Origin: Clostridium sp. HBUAS56010
GTDB taxonomy: Bacteria > Bacillota > Clostridia > Lachnospirales > Lachnospiraceae
Direction of reading: 5' to 3'
Assembly: GCF_007115105.1 (NCBI RefSeq)
Contig: NZ_SULJ01000001.1
Coordinates: forward strand, 372,001 to 436,000
Length of the DNA: 64,000 nucleotides
In this document: piece after piece, positions 16,677 to 25,570 of the stretch
Layout of the letters: the number at the start of each line of letters is the position of its first letter
Position numbering within the stretch: the stretch's first letter is position 1
Notes under the pieces: generated by a model
Database searches by the model: none
What the model saw: only the letters and a program-made list of their open reading frames with translations
What the model was told of the DNA's origin: nothing
Program-made: the position numbers and the translations under genes

Positions 16677-16862
16677 GCGCCAGGCACCTTTTGATACGAA
16701 CGGGAACGTTTTTTATGAAAACGGTATGAAAGGTTAACGAGGTGAAAGGTTATCGAAAATTCGGCGGATGCCTTTCCATGCCCTCTCCGGGCGTGTGATC
16801 CATCGTGAAATATGCGGGTAACTGCAAAACAAGCACGTTGGAACCGGAGTGACACAGCATAC
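16677..16862 (+). ncRNA. glmS glucosamine-6-phosphate-activated ribozyme
   Basis: The leader matches the glmS ribozyme. The conserved start GCGCC follows an A at 16676, so self-cleavage is expected between 16676 and 16677. The conserved core AACGAGG, GGTTATCGA and TTCGGCGGATGCC lies at about 16734-16772, followed by the P3/P4-type stems up to about 16855. In known examples glucosamine-6-phosphate acts as cofactor, the RNA cuts itself and the mRNA is degraded, giving feedback on GlmS. The position between a consensus promoter and glmS settles the identification. The 3' border is approximate. Confidence 0.93.
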
Positions 16863-16975
16863 AACAGGATAAAACGAAATGAGACGCTGCCTTAAAGGAT
16901 AAAACAGACAGCCTGCTTTTATTTGCCATTTTATGGTAACAGCTTATATTGAAACGATAAGGAGATCAAACAATT

Positions 16976-18793
16976 ATGTGTGGAATTATTGGATATACAG
17001 GACCTTTAGACTCAAAGAAGATTTTACTGGAAGGTCTTTCCCAACTGGAATACCGGGGCTACGACAGCGCAGGAATTGCTCTTTGTATGGAAAATTCCCA
17101 TATCCGGCTGGTACGTCATACCGGAAAAGTATCGAATTTAAAAGAATGCAGCAAGGACATTACAGAAGTATCCCACTGCGGGCTCGGCCATACCAGATGG
17201 GCAACCCATGGAGGCGTTACCACAGAAAATACCCATCCCCATCAGGCAGGAAAGATTACTTTAGTCCATAATGGCATCATAGAGAATTACCACCAGCTTA
17301 CTACTGATTTCCATTTGGAGGGAAAGCTTCGTTCAGAGACAGACAGCGAGGTAGCTGCCTGGGTGCTTGATTCGATCTATCAGGGAGATCCAATCCGGGC
17401 AATTGCAAAGTTTGTGACCTATTTAAAAGGCTCTTACAGCTTCTGTATGATGTTTGAAGATCACCCGGGTGAAATCTATGCCATCCGTAACGTAAGTCCT
17501 CTGGTAGCGGCATATACACGTTCTGGTTCCTTTCTGGCATCAGATCTGACCGCTCTCATCCCCTATACCAGACAATATTTTGTAGTTCCGGAGGATCACA
17601 TTGTAAAACTGACTTCCTATCAGGTCTCTTTATTTGATTTAGATCAGAAAGAGCAGCTTCCAGAATTTTTAGAGGTAAACTGGAATATGGAATCAGCCAT
17701 GAAGAACGGATTTGAGCATTTCATGCTGAAAGAAATTCATGAGCAGCCCGATGCTTTGAAAAATACCATTCTTCCCCGTTTGGTAAAGGGGCTTCCTGAT
17801 TTCCAGGATGATCAGATACCAGACCGTTTGTGGAAAGAATGCAGCCAGATTCATATTGTGGCGTGTGGTACTGCCATGCACGCAGGAATGGCAGCCAGGG
17901 CATTGATGGAGCCGCTTTTGAGAATTCCGGTTACCGTCTCCATTGCTTCGGAATTCCGCTATGAAGAGCCGCTTGTAGATAAGAATACACTGGTAATTAT
18001 TATCTCCCAGTCAGGAGAGACAATTGATACTTTAGCAGCCATGAGACTGGCAAAGAATTATGGTGCTGCCACATTATCCGTGGTTAATGTAAAAGGGTCA
18101 ACCATAGCCAGAGAAAGCGATTATGTATTCTATACTCATGCAGGTCCTGAGATCGCCGTTGCCAGCACAAAAGCATATTCCGTACAGTTGGCTGCCCTGT
18201 ATATGATTGGCTGCCGTATGGCTTATGTGAGAGGCTGCTACAGCCAGGAAGAAGCAGAAGAATTTATAAAAAATCTGCTGGATGCAATTCCGGCAATGGA
18301 ATCCATGATTGAGAAGAAGGAAGAAATAAAAAATCTGGTATCTCATCTCATTCAGAAACCAGATGCTTTTTTCATTGGACGGGGGCTTGATTATGCTTTT
18401 TCCTTAGAAGGAGCATTGAAATTAAAAGAGATTTCTTATATTCATGCAGAAGCATATGCTGCAGGGGAATTGAAACATGGCACCATTGCCCTTATTACAG
18501 ATGATGTTCCCGTAATTGCCATTGCTACCCAGGAAAAGGTGTTTTCAAAAACCATCTCTAATATCAGGGAAGTAAAAGCAAGAGGTGCTTTTGTTATTTT
18601 ACTGACAAAAGAAAAAGCAAAGATTGAAAAAGGTGTTGCAGACATACAGATCAATATTCCAGACATTGGCGACAGCTTTACTGTATTCCCTATTGCAGTG
18701 ATTTTACAGTTGATTGCCTACTATGCCTCTGTTGGTAAGAACCTGGATGTGGATCAGCCAAGGAATCTGGCGAAATCTGTAACTGTAGAATAA
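16976..18793 (+). CDS. glmS: Glutamine-fructose-6-phosphate aminotransferase (isomerizing)
   Basis: A 605-residue enzyme making glucosamine-6-phosphate from fructose-6-phosphate and glutamine, the entry step to UDP-GlcNAc for peptidoglycan. The N-terminal glutaminase begins MCGIIGYTG, Cys2 being the nucleophile once Met is removed; LGHTRWATHG and HNGIIENY are its substrate motifs. Two SIS sugar-isomerase domains follow (about 280-420 and 450-590), with SQSGETIDTL and the C-terminal DQPRNLAKSVTVE. Length is that of the family. The ATG has AAGGAG upstream, 110 bases after the ribozyme. A strong hairpin ends the unit. Confidence 0.98.
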   Translation: MCGIIGYTGPLDSKKILLEGLSQLEYRGYDSAGIALCMENSHIRLVRHTGKVSNLKECSKDITEVSHCGLGHTRWATHGGVTTENTHPHQAGKITLVHNGIIENYHQLTTDFHLEGKLRSETDSEVAAWVLDSIYQGDPIRAIAKFVTYLKGSYSFCMMFEDHPGEIYAIRNVSPLVAAYTRSGSFLASDLTALIPYTRQYFVVPEDHIVKLTSYQVSLFDLDQKEQLPEFLEVNWNMESAMKNGFEHFMLKEIHEQPDALKNTILPRLVKGLPDFQDDQIPDRLWKECSQIHIVACGTAMHAGMAARALMEPLLRIPVTVSIASEFRYEEPLVDKNTLVIIISQSGETIDTLAAMRLAKNYGAATLSVVNVKGSTIARESDYVFYTHAGPEIAVASTKAYSVQLAALYMIGCRMAYVRGCYSQEEAEEFIKNLLDAIPAMESMIEKKEEIKNLVSHLIQKPDAFFIGRGLDYAFSLEGALKLKEISYIHAEAYAAGELKHGTIALITDDVPVIAIATQEKVFSKTISNIREVKARGAFVILLTKEKAKIEKGVADIQINIPDIGDSFTVFPIAVILQLIAYYASVGKNLDVDQPRNLAKSVTVE

Positions 18794-18814
18794 AATATCA
18801 TGAATAAAAAGTAA

Positions 18815-18862
18815 GTAATAAAGCGGACATTTCAGTTATTCTGAAAATGTCCGCTTTATTAC
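18815..18862. terminator. Bidirectional terminator between glmS and the kinase-like gene
   Basis: An 18-bp stem (18815-18832 with 18845-18862), extended towards the loop by TTCAG/CTGAA with one bulged A. The A/T-rich ends of the stem supply a T-rich tract in both directions. The two flanking genes converge here. Confidence 0.8.
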
Positions 18863-18870
18863 CTTTATGA

Positions 18871-19512
18871 TTACTGATGATTATTTAACAATTCCGTTTT
18901 TGCAGAAACAAATTCTTTTATCACCTTCACAGCACCATCTACCCCCACAGCGCTCTGATTGATGCAAAGATCATAGTTTTTCCTGTTCCCCCATTTTTTA
19001 TTGGTATAATAATTATAATAGCTGGAACGCTTTTTATCTGCTTTTACCATGTAATCTTTTGCTTTTGCGTCATCAAGATGATGCAATTCTTTCAAGGACT
19101 TTACCTTATCCGGTTCATCCGCAGAAATAAAGACAGACACAAGATTTTCATACTCTGCCAGTGCATAATCCGCACATCTGCCTACGAACACACAGGATTT
19201 CTCTTCTGCCAACTGCTTTATAACTTCAAATTGTGCTAAAAACAGTTTATGGTCAATGGGCATATCAATCTGGCCGGAAGTATTAAAACCAAATGAATAA
19301 GTATCCATAACCAGAGAATACAGTAAACTGTTGGTGGGCTTTTCCTCATGTGCTTCAAAAAGGTCTTCATTCATGCCGCTTTTTTTAGCAGCAATGGCAT
19401 ATAATTCTTTATCATAACACGCTGCACCTAATTCTTTTGCCAGACGTTCACCAATAACCTTCCCGGAACTTCCAGACTGCATCTCAATTGCAACCACTGG
19501 GTGTTTGCTCAT
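18871..19512 (-). CDS. Cytidylate kinase-like family protein
   Basis: A 213-residue P-loop protein of the cytidylate-kinase-like family that is frequent in clostridia. The nucleotide-binding loop near the N terminus is SGSSGKVIGERLA, followed by LGAACYDKELY, and the middle has SCVFVGRCADYAL. The C-terminal YNYYTNKKWGNRKNYDLCINQS resembles the lid and substrate regions of this group. It is not Cmk itself and its phosphate acceptor is unknown. The ATG follows GAAGGAGGG; a TATAAT-like -10 lies about 35 bases upstream, so it is probably its own unit, converging with glmS. Confidence 0.82.
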   Translation of the reverse strand: MSKHPVVAIEMQSGSSGKVIGERLAKELGAACYDKELYAIAAKKSGMNEDLFEAHEEKPTNSLLYSLVMDTYSFGFNTSGQIDMPIDHKLFLAQFEVIKQLAEEKSCVFVGRCADYALAEYENLVSVFISADEPDKVKSLKELHHLDDAKAKDYMVKADKKRSSYYNYYTNKKWGNRKNYDLCINQSAVGVDGAVKVIKEFVSAKTELLNNHQ

Positions 19513-19569
19513 ATTGATCCCTCCTTCTTGTTCTTTATAATCCTATTATACACGGAAATCACTGTAAAA

Positions 19570-19605
19570 ACCACAAAAACCACTCAGACATTCCTCTAAG
19601 TGGTT
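19570..19605 (-). terminator. Terminator overlapping the rluD stop
   Basis: On the minus strand AACCACTTAGA (19605-19595) pairs with TCTGAGTGGTT (19588-19578) around a 6-base loop and runs into TTTGTGGTTTTT. The stem includes the last codons of rluD. Confidence 0.85.
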
Positions 19606-20510
19606 CTTAATTTTCTCAATAGATCCTCAAAATAATCAGGTAAGGGTGCTTTGAATTCCATATACTCTCCGCTTCTGGGATGTACGATTCCAAGAACTCC
19701 GGCATGTAAAGTCTGTCCAGTCAGACGAAACGGACATTTTGCAGGTCCGTAAACGGAATCTCCCAGGAGAGGATGACCAATGCTTGCCATATGAACACGG
19801 ATCTGATGAGTCCGGCCTGTCTCAAGCTGACATTCCACATAGGAAAACTGAGCAAACTGTTCAAGAACACGAAAATGTGTGATTGCATCTCTTCCATTCT
19901 TCTCATTAATACTCATCTTTTTCCGATCTACGGGGTGACGTCCAATGGGCGCATGAATGATTCCTTCATCCTCTTTTAGACGTCCATGAACAATCGCATA
20001 GTATTTTCTCGTAATGGAATGTTCTTTTAGCTGGCTGGCAATGGAATTATGGGCCATGTCATTTTTACAGACAATCAGAACTCCGGTTGTATCCATATCA
20101 ATGCGATGGACAATGCCAGGACGCATCACCCCGTTAATTCCGGAGAGATCACCGCGGCAGTGCGCCATAAGACCATTAACAAGAGTTCCGCTATAATGTC
20201 CGGCGGCAGGATGAACCACCATTCCTTTGGGTTTATTAATCAGTACAATGTCTTTGTCTTCGTATATGATATCAAGATCCATCTCCTCCGGCGTTATCTC
20301 CGGTTCTACCGCCTCCGGGATGCATAGCACAATCTGATCTCCAGAATTTACTTTATAGTTGCTTTTTGTTGTCTTTTGATTTACAAGTACACTATCATCC
20401 TTTAAAAGTTTCTGCAGATAGGAACGGGATACTTCACTGCATTTTTCAGACAAATATCGGTCAATCCGTATTCCCGCATCTTCTGCTGTTACAGTAAACT
20501 CCAGATTCAA
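19596..20510 (-). CDS. rluD: RluA/RluD family 23S rRNA pseudouridine synthase
   Basis: A 304-residue pseudouridine synthase. An S4 RNA-binding domain spans about residues 15-75 (RIDRYLSEKCSEVSRSYLQK), and the RluA catalytic domain follows with PAGHYSGTLVNGL, the catalytic Asp in HRIDMDTTGVLIV, and the RTHQIRVHM motif. By family it isomerises uridines in 23S rRNA helix 69, although RluA-type paralogues differ in targets. The start is TTG, overlapping the lspA stop as TTGA with AAAGGGG upstream, so translation is coupled. Its 3' end carries the terminator of the aroB-lspA-rluD group. Confidence 0.92.
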   Translation of the reverse strand: MNLEFTVTAEDAGIRIDRYLSEKCSEVSRSYLQKLLKDDSVLVNQKTTKSNYKVNSGDQIVLCIPEAVEPEITPEEMDLDIIYEDKDIVLINKPKGMVVHPAAGHYSGTLVNGLMAHCRGDLSGINGVMRPGIVHRIDMDTTGVLIVCKNDMAHNSIASQLKEHSITRKYYAIVHGRLKEDEGIIHAPIGRHPVDRKKMSINEKNGRDAITHFRVLEQFAQFSYVECQLETGRTHQIRVHMASIGHPLLGDSVYGPAKCPFRLTGQTLHAGVLGIVHPRSGEYMEFKAPLPDYFEDLLRKLRTT

Positions 20511-21028
20511 TTCTCTGCCCCTTTCTTCTTACCAATGGACAAACAGTTTAAATCTTCTTCTTTATAAACAAAGAAAAAGAACATCATAAAAAAGAACATG
20601 GAAACAGTAACATAACAGTCTGCCACATTGAAAATAGGAAAATCAATTAATTTAAAATAAAGAAAATCCACCACATAACCTCTGGTAAAACGGTCAATCA
20701 TGTTTCCAACAGCACCTGCAGAAAGAAACATGGCAATCAGGTGAAGCGGGAAATACTTTTTACCAGCAGGCATACGGATAATTGCAAATAAAGCGGCTGA
20801 CAGCACAACAAGTGCTACAACCAGAAAAAAGAACTGCTTTCCCTGAAACATCCCAAAAGCAGCCCCTCTGTTTTCGGAATATAATAACTCAAAAACACCA
20901 TCCCAGATCTTGTAGGTGCTCTGGTTCATAAGATGTTTAACTGCAAGAAGCTTTGTCCATTGATCCACACCAATGGCTATTAAAAAACCAATAATTAATC
21001 CACAGATTAGTTTTGTCTTCTGATTCAT
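20507..21028 (-). CDS. lspA: Lipoprotein signal peptidase (signal peptidase II)
   Basis: A 173-residue membrane aspartyl protease that removes signal peptides from prolipoproteins such as the UgpB, DacA and DUF3048 proteins of this window. It has four membrane segments; the conserved blocks are DQWTKLLAVKHL, NRGAAFGMF, GAVGNMIDRFTRGYVVDFLYF (first catalytic Asp) and FNVADCYVT (second catalytic Asp). The Lys/Glu-rich C-terminal tail is cytoplasmic. AAGGAG lies before the ATG; the gene starts 10 bp after aroB ends and overlaps rluD by 4 bp. Confidence 0.96.
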   Translation of the reverse strand: MNQKTKLICGLIIGFLIAIGVDQWTKLLAVKHLMNQSTYKIWDGVFELLYSENRGAAFGMFQGKQFFFLVVALVVLSAALFAIIRMPAGKKYFPLHLIAMFLSAGAVGNMIDRFTRGYVVDFLYFKLIDFPIFNVADCYVTVSMFFFMMFFFFVYKEEDLNCLSIGKKKGAEN

Positions 21029-21038
21029 GAAACTCTCC

Positions 21039-22127
21039 TTATTCTAAAATTGGTATAAGCCCATCCGCCATCTCTACTTCTGTAACGGATTTATCAACGT
21101 AGGCTTCTCCAATCTGTTTTAACAGAATAAACCGTATAATACCGGAATCCATCTTTTTATCACTCTTGGTGAGCAAAATAATATCACTGGCATCAAGTCC
21201 CCTGACCGAAACAGGCATATGAAATTCTTCCATGATTTTATAAAGAGAGGAAAGTTCAGATGGAGAAATCATTCCTCTATTGATAGAGATTGCCATTGCA
21301 CCGATACATCCAAGCCCTACGCAGTGACCATGCAGTAATTTAAAATCTGCCAATTTCTCAATGGCATGTCCCAGCGTATGTCCCAGATTTAAAAGGGCGC
21401 GGTCTCCCTGTTCAGTAGGATCCTTTTCAACCACTTCCCGTTTGATGTGATTGCTGATTTCCACCATTCTCATAAGGGACTGACTGTCTTTATTCCAGAT
21501 CTGGGCAGCATGTTCTTTCAGCCACTTATAGTATTCCTGATCACGGATTAATCCATGCTTGATTACTTCCCCCATTCCAGAAGAAAACTGATCATCAGGA
21601 AGAGTCTTTAACGTGGAGATATTGGAGTAAACCAGTTTAGGCATGTGAAATGCACCAACCATGTTTTTATAAGCATCAAAATCAACTCCTGTTTTCCCTC
21701 CAATGCTGGAATCTACCTGGGAAAGCAGGGTTGTCGGAACCTGGATAAAAGAAATCCCTCTTAAATAAGTAGCTGCAGCAAAGCCGCACAAATCACCAAC
21801 CACACCACCGCCCAGAGCAAGAAGATAGTCATGACGGTCAAATTTATTTAAAATCAGAGTCTCGTATAAATTACGGACTGTATCCAGATTTTTGTTCTCT
21901 TCTCCAGCCGAAAAAACGAATGGGAATGTTTCCTGGCAACAGGAAGAGACAATTGATTCCACCTCTTTTAAATAGAGGGGCGCAACATTAGAATCGGTAA
22001 CAATGCAGACTCTGCGGTCTTCTAATTGAAATCTTTTCAACTCTTGCTGCAGTCCTGCAAAGGACTGTTCCATAACAATATCATACATAGCGGTTCCATT
22101 GACGTGAACCGGAATTCTGTTTTCCAT
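21039..22127 (-). CDS. aroB: 3-dehydroquinate synthase
   Basis: A 362-residue enzyme that converts DAHP to 3-dehydroquinate in the shikimate pathway, using NAD and a divalent metal in the cytosol. NAD-binding features are LALGGGVVGDLCGFAAATYLRG and FIQVPTTLLSQVDSSIGGKTGVDF; the metal ligands are expected in the Glu of GMGEVIKHG and the His residues of NLGHTLGHAIE and LLHGHCVGLG. Length is normal. The ATG follows GGAGGAAT. No other aro gene is nearby; it is the first gene of a tight aroB-lspA-rluD group, so the aromatic pathway is scattered in this genome. Confidence 0.97.
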   Translation of the reverse strand: MENRIPVHVNGTAMYDIVMEQSFAGLQQELKRFQLEDRRVCIVTDSNVAPLYLKEVESIVSSCCQETFPFVFSAGEENKNLDTVRNLYETLILNKFDRHDYLLALGGGVVGDLCGFAAATYLRGISFIQVPTTLLSQVDSSIGGKTGVDFDAYKNMVGAFHMPKLVYSNISTLKTLPDDQFSSGMGEVIKHGLIRDQEYYKWLKEHAAQIWNKDSQSLMRMVEISNHIKREVVEKDPTEQGDRALLNLGHTLGHAIEKLADFKLLHGHCVGLGCIGAMAISINRGMISPSELSSLYKIMEEFHMPVSVRGLDASDIILLTKSDKKMDSGIIRFILLKQIGEAYVDKSVTEVEMADGLIPILE

Positions 22128-22285
22128 AAAGCGATTCCTCCGTCGTACATTTTAAATTCCTACATGATGGAAGAAAGCAAACAACTTTCCCACTCACTGC
22201 CCTCTGACAGGCTGTTAAGTGTAAAATGGAAAATTGTCTGCTTGTACCATTCTGAATAATTCTTTATTCCTTTTAGGAAACGCTG

Positions 22286-22807
22286 CTAAAGGTGCAGGTT
22301 CATCCCACCCATATCTAAGCTTCCGTTATTTAACAGGTCCTGGAAATCACCAGATAACTCAACTGATTCTGGAGTAGCTATGAATATGTAATTTGATATC
22401 TTCTGCAGATTCCCATTCATGGAATAGGTGGCACCTGAGGTGAAATCAATGATTCTCTGAGCAACTTCTGTATGAATCCCTTCCAAGTTAAGAACAACCG
22501 CTTTTCCAGACAACATGTGATCACATATCTCCTTCGCATCTTCAATGGAGGTAGGTTTCACCATAGATACTTCCATTGTTCTTGACTGTTTCATAGGAAC
22601 TACCTTGGGAGAACGGGACAGGAAGCGAGGTTTCTGCTCATATTCCTCTTCATCATCGTAGTAATCATCCTCGGCTTTTTTAGAAAAGAGTGTCTTCTTT
22701 GCAGGTTTTTCTTTTTCCTCTTCGTAATCATCATCCAAGTAATAATCGTCATCATCATCTGTATCATTCAAGCGCATGCTATCCATCAGTTTGCCTAAAA
22801 TGCTCAT
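22286..22807 (-). CDS. sepF: Cell division protein SepF
   Basis: A 173-residue SepF. A short amphipathic N terminus (MSILGKLMDSMRL) should bind the membrane; a very acidic Asp/Glu/Tyr-rich linker follows (about residues 14-60), and the C-terminal DUF552 domain (about 80-165) has VVLNLEGIHTEVAQRIIDFTSGATYSM. SepF bundles FtsZ filaments and ties them to the membrane at the septum. It overlaps the yggS-type gene by 4 bp (ATGA), a linkage known from many Gram-positives, and no ftsZ lies beside it here. It coexists with a full MinCDE set 6 kb away. Confidence 0.95.
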   Translation of the reverse strand: MSILGKLMDSMRLNDTDDDDDYYLDDDYEEEKEKPAKKTLFSKKAEDDYYDDEEEYEQKPRFLSRSPKVVPMKQSRTMEVSMVKPTSIEDAKEICDHMLSGKAVVLNLEGIHTEVAQRIIDFTSGATYSMNGNLQKISNYIFIATPESVELSGDFQDLLNNGSLDMGGMNLHL

Positions 22808-23508
22808 ACTTCATTCTCTCCAATCTTATATCTTGTACCGAAAATTCCAGTACCGACTCTAACAAGAGTTGCACCTTCTTCTATGGCAACTTCATAGTCT
22901 CCGGTCATACCCATTGAGAGCATATTCATATTAACATTATCAATGTTTTTGCTTTGCATGTCAACATATAATTGTCTTAATTTTTTAAAAACAAAACGAT
23001 TTTCCTCAGAATTTTCTACAAAAGGTGCAATAGTCATGAGACCTTTTATCCTTATATGGGGGAACGAGGCGATTTTACGAATTGCGGGTTCGACTTCCAG
23101 CATCTTGAATCCAAATTTACTTTCCTCTTCTGCCACATTTACTTCTAAAAGGATATCCACTATCAGATCTTTTTTTGCGGCTTCTTCTTCAATTTGCTCC
23201 GCCAGACGGACAGAATCTACACTATGAATTAAGACTGCTTTCCCAACCACCTGTTTCACTTTATTACGCTGCAAATGACCAATCATATGCCAGCGAATGT
23301 CTGCAGATAGTTTTTCGTGTTTTTCACACAATTCCTGGACTTTATTTTCTCCGAAATCCCGGATTCCGGCACTGTATGCTTCTTCAATCATGGAAACTGG
23401 TTTTGTCTTGCTGACAGCCACCAGGGTTACTTCCTCCGGATCTCTTCCTGCTCTTTCGCAGGCAAGTAAAATCCGCTTTTTAACATCTAAAAGATTTTCC
23501 AAAACCAA
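22804..23508 (-). CDS. yggS: YggS family pyridoxal-phosphate homeostasis protein
   Basis: A 234-residue PLP-binding barrel protein (PLPBP/YggS). The PLP lysine is in VTLVAVSKTKPVSMIEEAY near residue 35; other family blocks are FGENKVQEL, WHMIGHLQRNKVK, HSVDSVRLAEQI, LEVNVAEEESKFGF and the C-terminal MSMGMTGDYEVAIEEGATLVRVGTGIFG. It has no known catalysis and balances cellular PLP and amino acids. I start it at TTG 23508, 8 bases behind GAGG of GAGGTGAT; the in-frame GTG at 23517 lies inside that ribosome site. It sits between the HlyD-like gene (12 bp) and sepF (4-bp overlap). Confidence 0.9.
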   Translation of the reverse strand: MVLENLLDVKKRILLACERAGRDPEEVTLVAVSKTKPVSMIEEAYSAGIRDFGENKVQELCEKHEKLSADIRWHMIGHLQRNKVKQVVGKAVLIHSVDSVRLAEQIEEEAAKKDLIVDILLEVNVAEEESKFGFKMLEVEPAIRKIASFPHIRIKGLMTIAPFVENSEENRFVFKKLRQLYVDMQSKNIDNVNMNMLSMGMTGDYEVAIEEGATLVRVGTGIFGTRYKIGENEV

Positions 23509-23520
23509 ATTAATCACCTC

Positions 23521-24960
23521 TTATTGATATATTAATTCCCCTTCGTTGACGGACTCTGCGTTTAAAACAATATGATCATAGACAGACAGTCCATAAGTCA
23601 TGTTCTTTTTAATTGTATAATATTCATCATTGGATGACAGAATATCAATCTGCTTAAAAACAGCATACCCCTTATTGATGTTGTATACACCCTGTAAAGA
23701 TGCACTTGGGCCGAGCTGATACCGATCTGTGGAATTGGGCTTAACAATATAGTCTCCTGCTTTCAACCCGTTTTTTTCATCTGCTTCAATGTAATAATTA
23801 TTTCCTTCAGAATAGTAAATTTCTGTTGGGACAAAAACCACAGAAGTTCCTGACTGTGCATAAACTTCCTTATTAAACCCATTTTCCGTGCTGTCTCCTC
23901 CCGGGGTCATATAATCCGTCGGTACCAGTAAAAAATCCTTCTTTGTCACGGAACTTACTGGGATCTTAAGACCATCTGCACGGTCTGAAATAATTTCAAA
24001 ATTAACATAGCGGTCAGAAGCAAATTGAACCATGTATTTATCAAAGTCCAATTTTCCAAATGTTTTGCCATCGGTACCTGAAAACACAGAGAAGTTTCCA
24101 GAAATCTTTAAATCCTGATTCGGAAATTGGACAGAAAGGCTTGTCTTGTCTCCGTAAACTTTCGCATCCTCATCGGTTAAAGGGAAAATCACGGACCATA
24201 AATCAGAGGTGATGACTTTATAAACAGGCAGCCCTTTTTCAATCAGACTTCCGGATTTTGTTATGGATCTTTTGTACTTGCTGCGGTCAAATACACTTTC
24301 TGATATTGCAGATGGATCCAGTGTTTCATAGGTATCAATACCGTATGAAATTATACCGGCCTGGTCTGTTCTTACCTGCTGGAAATTGACGCCAGCCTTG
24401 TCCATCTTATCTCCAAGACCGTCCAGGGTATTAAAGTTCATGTATTCCAGAACTTCTGCGTCCAGGGACAACTTGGTGTCGTAAACAGAACGGAAATGAT
24501 CGCTGTCATAAGCAAGGCTGAAACCAGTTAATTGCTTTTTTAGTCCTGATAAATTCTCGGGTTTTAATGCCACCTCGTCCTGTCCATTTTCTGCAAGAAA
24601 GGCTGCAATCTTTCCAGTTTCATCAATGGAGTACACCCGGGTTCCATTGGAAGCCCGCTTGCCCTCTCTGACATAGTAATTCACATATCCGGAACGATCT
24701 GTGGTCTTTACCTCTTCCTGCCGGAGTATAATGCCTGTCTGTGTTTTGTTGTTGACAATACTGCCTTCCTGTACTTCATAAAATTGTACTTTATCTCTTC
24801 GAAAGTAAGCGGTCACACTGAACACCATATAGACGAAAATCAATGCAAAGATAATCATGCCAATATTAAGATTAAGAGGCTTTCGGTACCGGATGATCTT
24901 TTTATTCTTTTTCGGGTGGACAGTTCTTTTTTTCTGCCGGGGAGTCTTCTGTCTTGCCAA
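23521..24960 (-). CDS. HlyD-like membrane-anchored protein
   Basis: A 479-residue protein with a basic N terminus (ARQKTPRQKKRTVHPKK), one membrane segment at about residues 33-52 (NIGMIIFALIFVYMVFSVTAYF) and a large outside part that begins FYEVQEGSIVNNKTQTGIILRQEEV, the barrel-sandwich pattern of HlyD/efflux adaptor proteins. There is no partner ABC exporter next to it. I start it at TTG 24960 because AAAGGAGG lies exactly 7 bases upstream; an ATG at 25014 in frame would add 18 residues without a ribosome site. It heads the yggS-sepF group, so a septum or wall-related role is likelier than drug efflux, but that is inference. Confidence 0.75.
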   Translation of the reverse strand: MARQKTPRQKKRTVHPKKNKKIIRYRKPLNLNIGMIIFALIFVYMVFSVTAYFRRDKVQFYEVQEGSIVNNKTQTGIILRQEEVKTTDRSGYVNYYVREGKRASNGTRVYSIDETGKIAAFLAENGQDEVALKPENLSGLKKQLTGFSLAYDSDHFRSVYDTKLSLDAEVLEYMNFNTLDGLGDKMDKAGVNFQQVRTDQAGIISYGIDTYETLDPSAISESVFDRSKYKRSITKSGSLIEKGLPVYKVITSDLWSVIFPLTDEDAKVYGDKTSLSVQFPNQDLKISGNFSVFSGTDGKTFGKLDFDKYMVQFASDRYVNFEIISDRADGLKIPVSSVTKKDFLLVPTDYMTPGGDSTENGFNKEVYAQSGTSVVFVPTEIYYSEGNNYYIEADEKNGLKAGDYIVKPNSTDRYQLGPSASLQGVYNINKGYAVFKQIDILSSNDEYYTIKKNMTYGLSVYDHIVLNAESVNEGELIYQ

Positions 24961-25011
24961 GTTAGCGCCTCCTTTCCCTCTACACATTATAAAAGGAAAT
25001 TCCTTAAATTT

Positions 25012-25046
25012 CAAGAAAAATAAAGGGGACCGACATGCAGCCCCCT
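25012..25046 (-). terminator. Terminator after the small P-loop gene
   Basis: On the minus strand AGGGGG (25046-25041) pairs with TCCCCT-type bases down to 25025, and the strand continues TTTATTTTTC. It lies just below the stop of the P-loop gene and separates it from the HlyD-like gene. Confidence 0.75.
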
Positions 25047-25061
25047 GTTTAAGATCTATGA

Positions 25062-25481
25062 TTATAATGAAACAATCACATCGGCCTTAGCATTCTCCGG
25101 CAAATGTTCTATATCTGCCGAAATGCTGAGAACAAACGTTACGTGATACTTTTCACCGATTTTTTCCAAAGTTGCAATGGTTTCAGATACATCTTCCCCT
25201 TCTAAACAGGACAATTTTAAGAAACTGTCAAGAAACATCATTTCCAAATCATGATCCTGGGAGATAATTCCACAAATAAAACCTATGAATCCCTCACTTG
25301 ATGTGATCGGATACTCATTCACATTAATAAGGCGAATTTTGTTGCTTAATTCATACATGTGTTTAGAACTTTTATCCAAGTATACGATGGAGCCTTTTGA
25401 GTTTGTTACAGCGAAGTTGGCTCTGTCTAACAGATGCTTCGTCTTTCCCTTACCCTTTTTTCCAGCTATAATCTGAACCAT
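25062..25481 (-). CDS. Small P-loop ATPase of unknown function
   Basis: A 139-residue protein with a clear Walker A loop at its N terminus (IIAGKKGKGKTKHLLDRA) and little else that names it. GSIVYLDKSSKHMYEL and RLINVNEYPI follow, then LEMMFLDSFLKLS, where the Asp may be the Walker B acid, and THVTFVLSISAD-like strands near the C terminus, ending ADVIVSL. It is far shorter than PilT-type ATPases and has no membrane segment. The ATG follows GGGAGGAG. It has its own terminator and stands between the dacA-ended shape operon and the HlyD-yggS-sepF group. Function unknown. Confidence 0.75.
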   Translation of the reverse strand: MVQIIAGKKGKGKTKHLLDRANFAVTNSKGSIVYLDKSSKHMYELSNKIRLINVNEYPITSSEGFIGFICGIISQDHDLEMMFLDSFLKLSCLEGEDVSETIATLEKIGEKYHVTFVLSISADIEHLPENAKADVIVSL

Positions 25482-25570
25482 AGCAATCTCCTCCCTACAT
25501 TATATAATTTGTATAAAAAGTCTATTCGGATTAATGTAATTATAGTACAAATCCATAGGAAAGGCAATGA

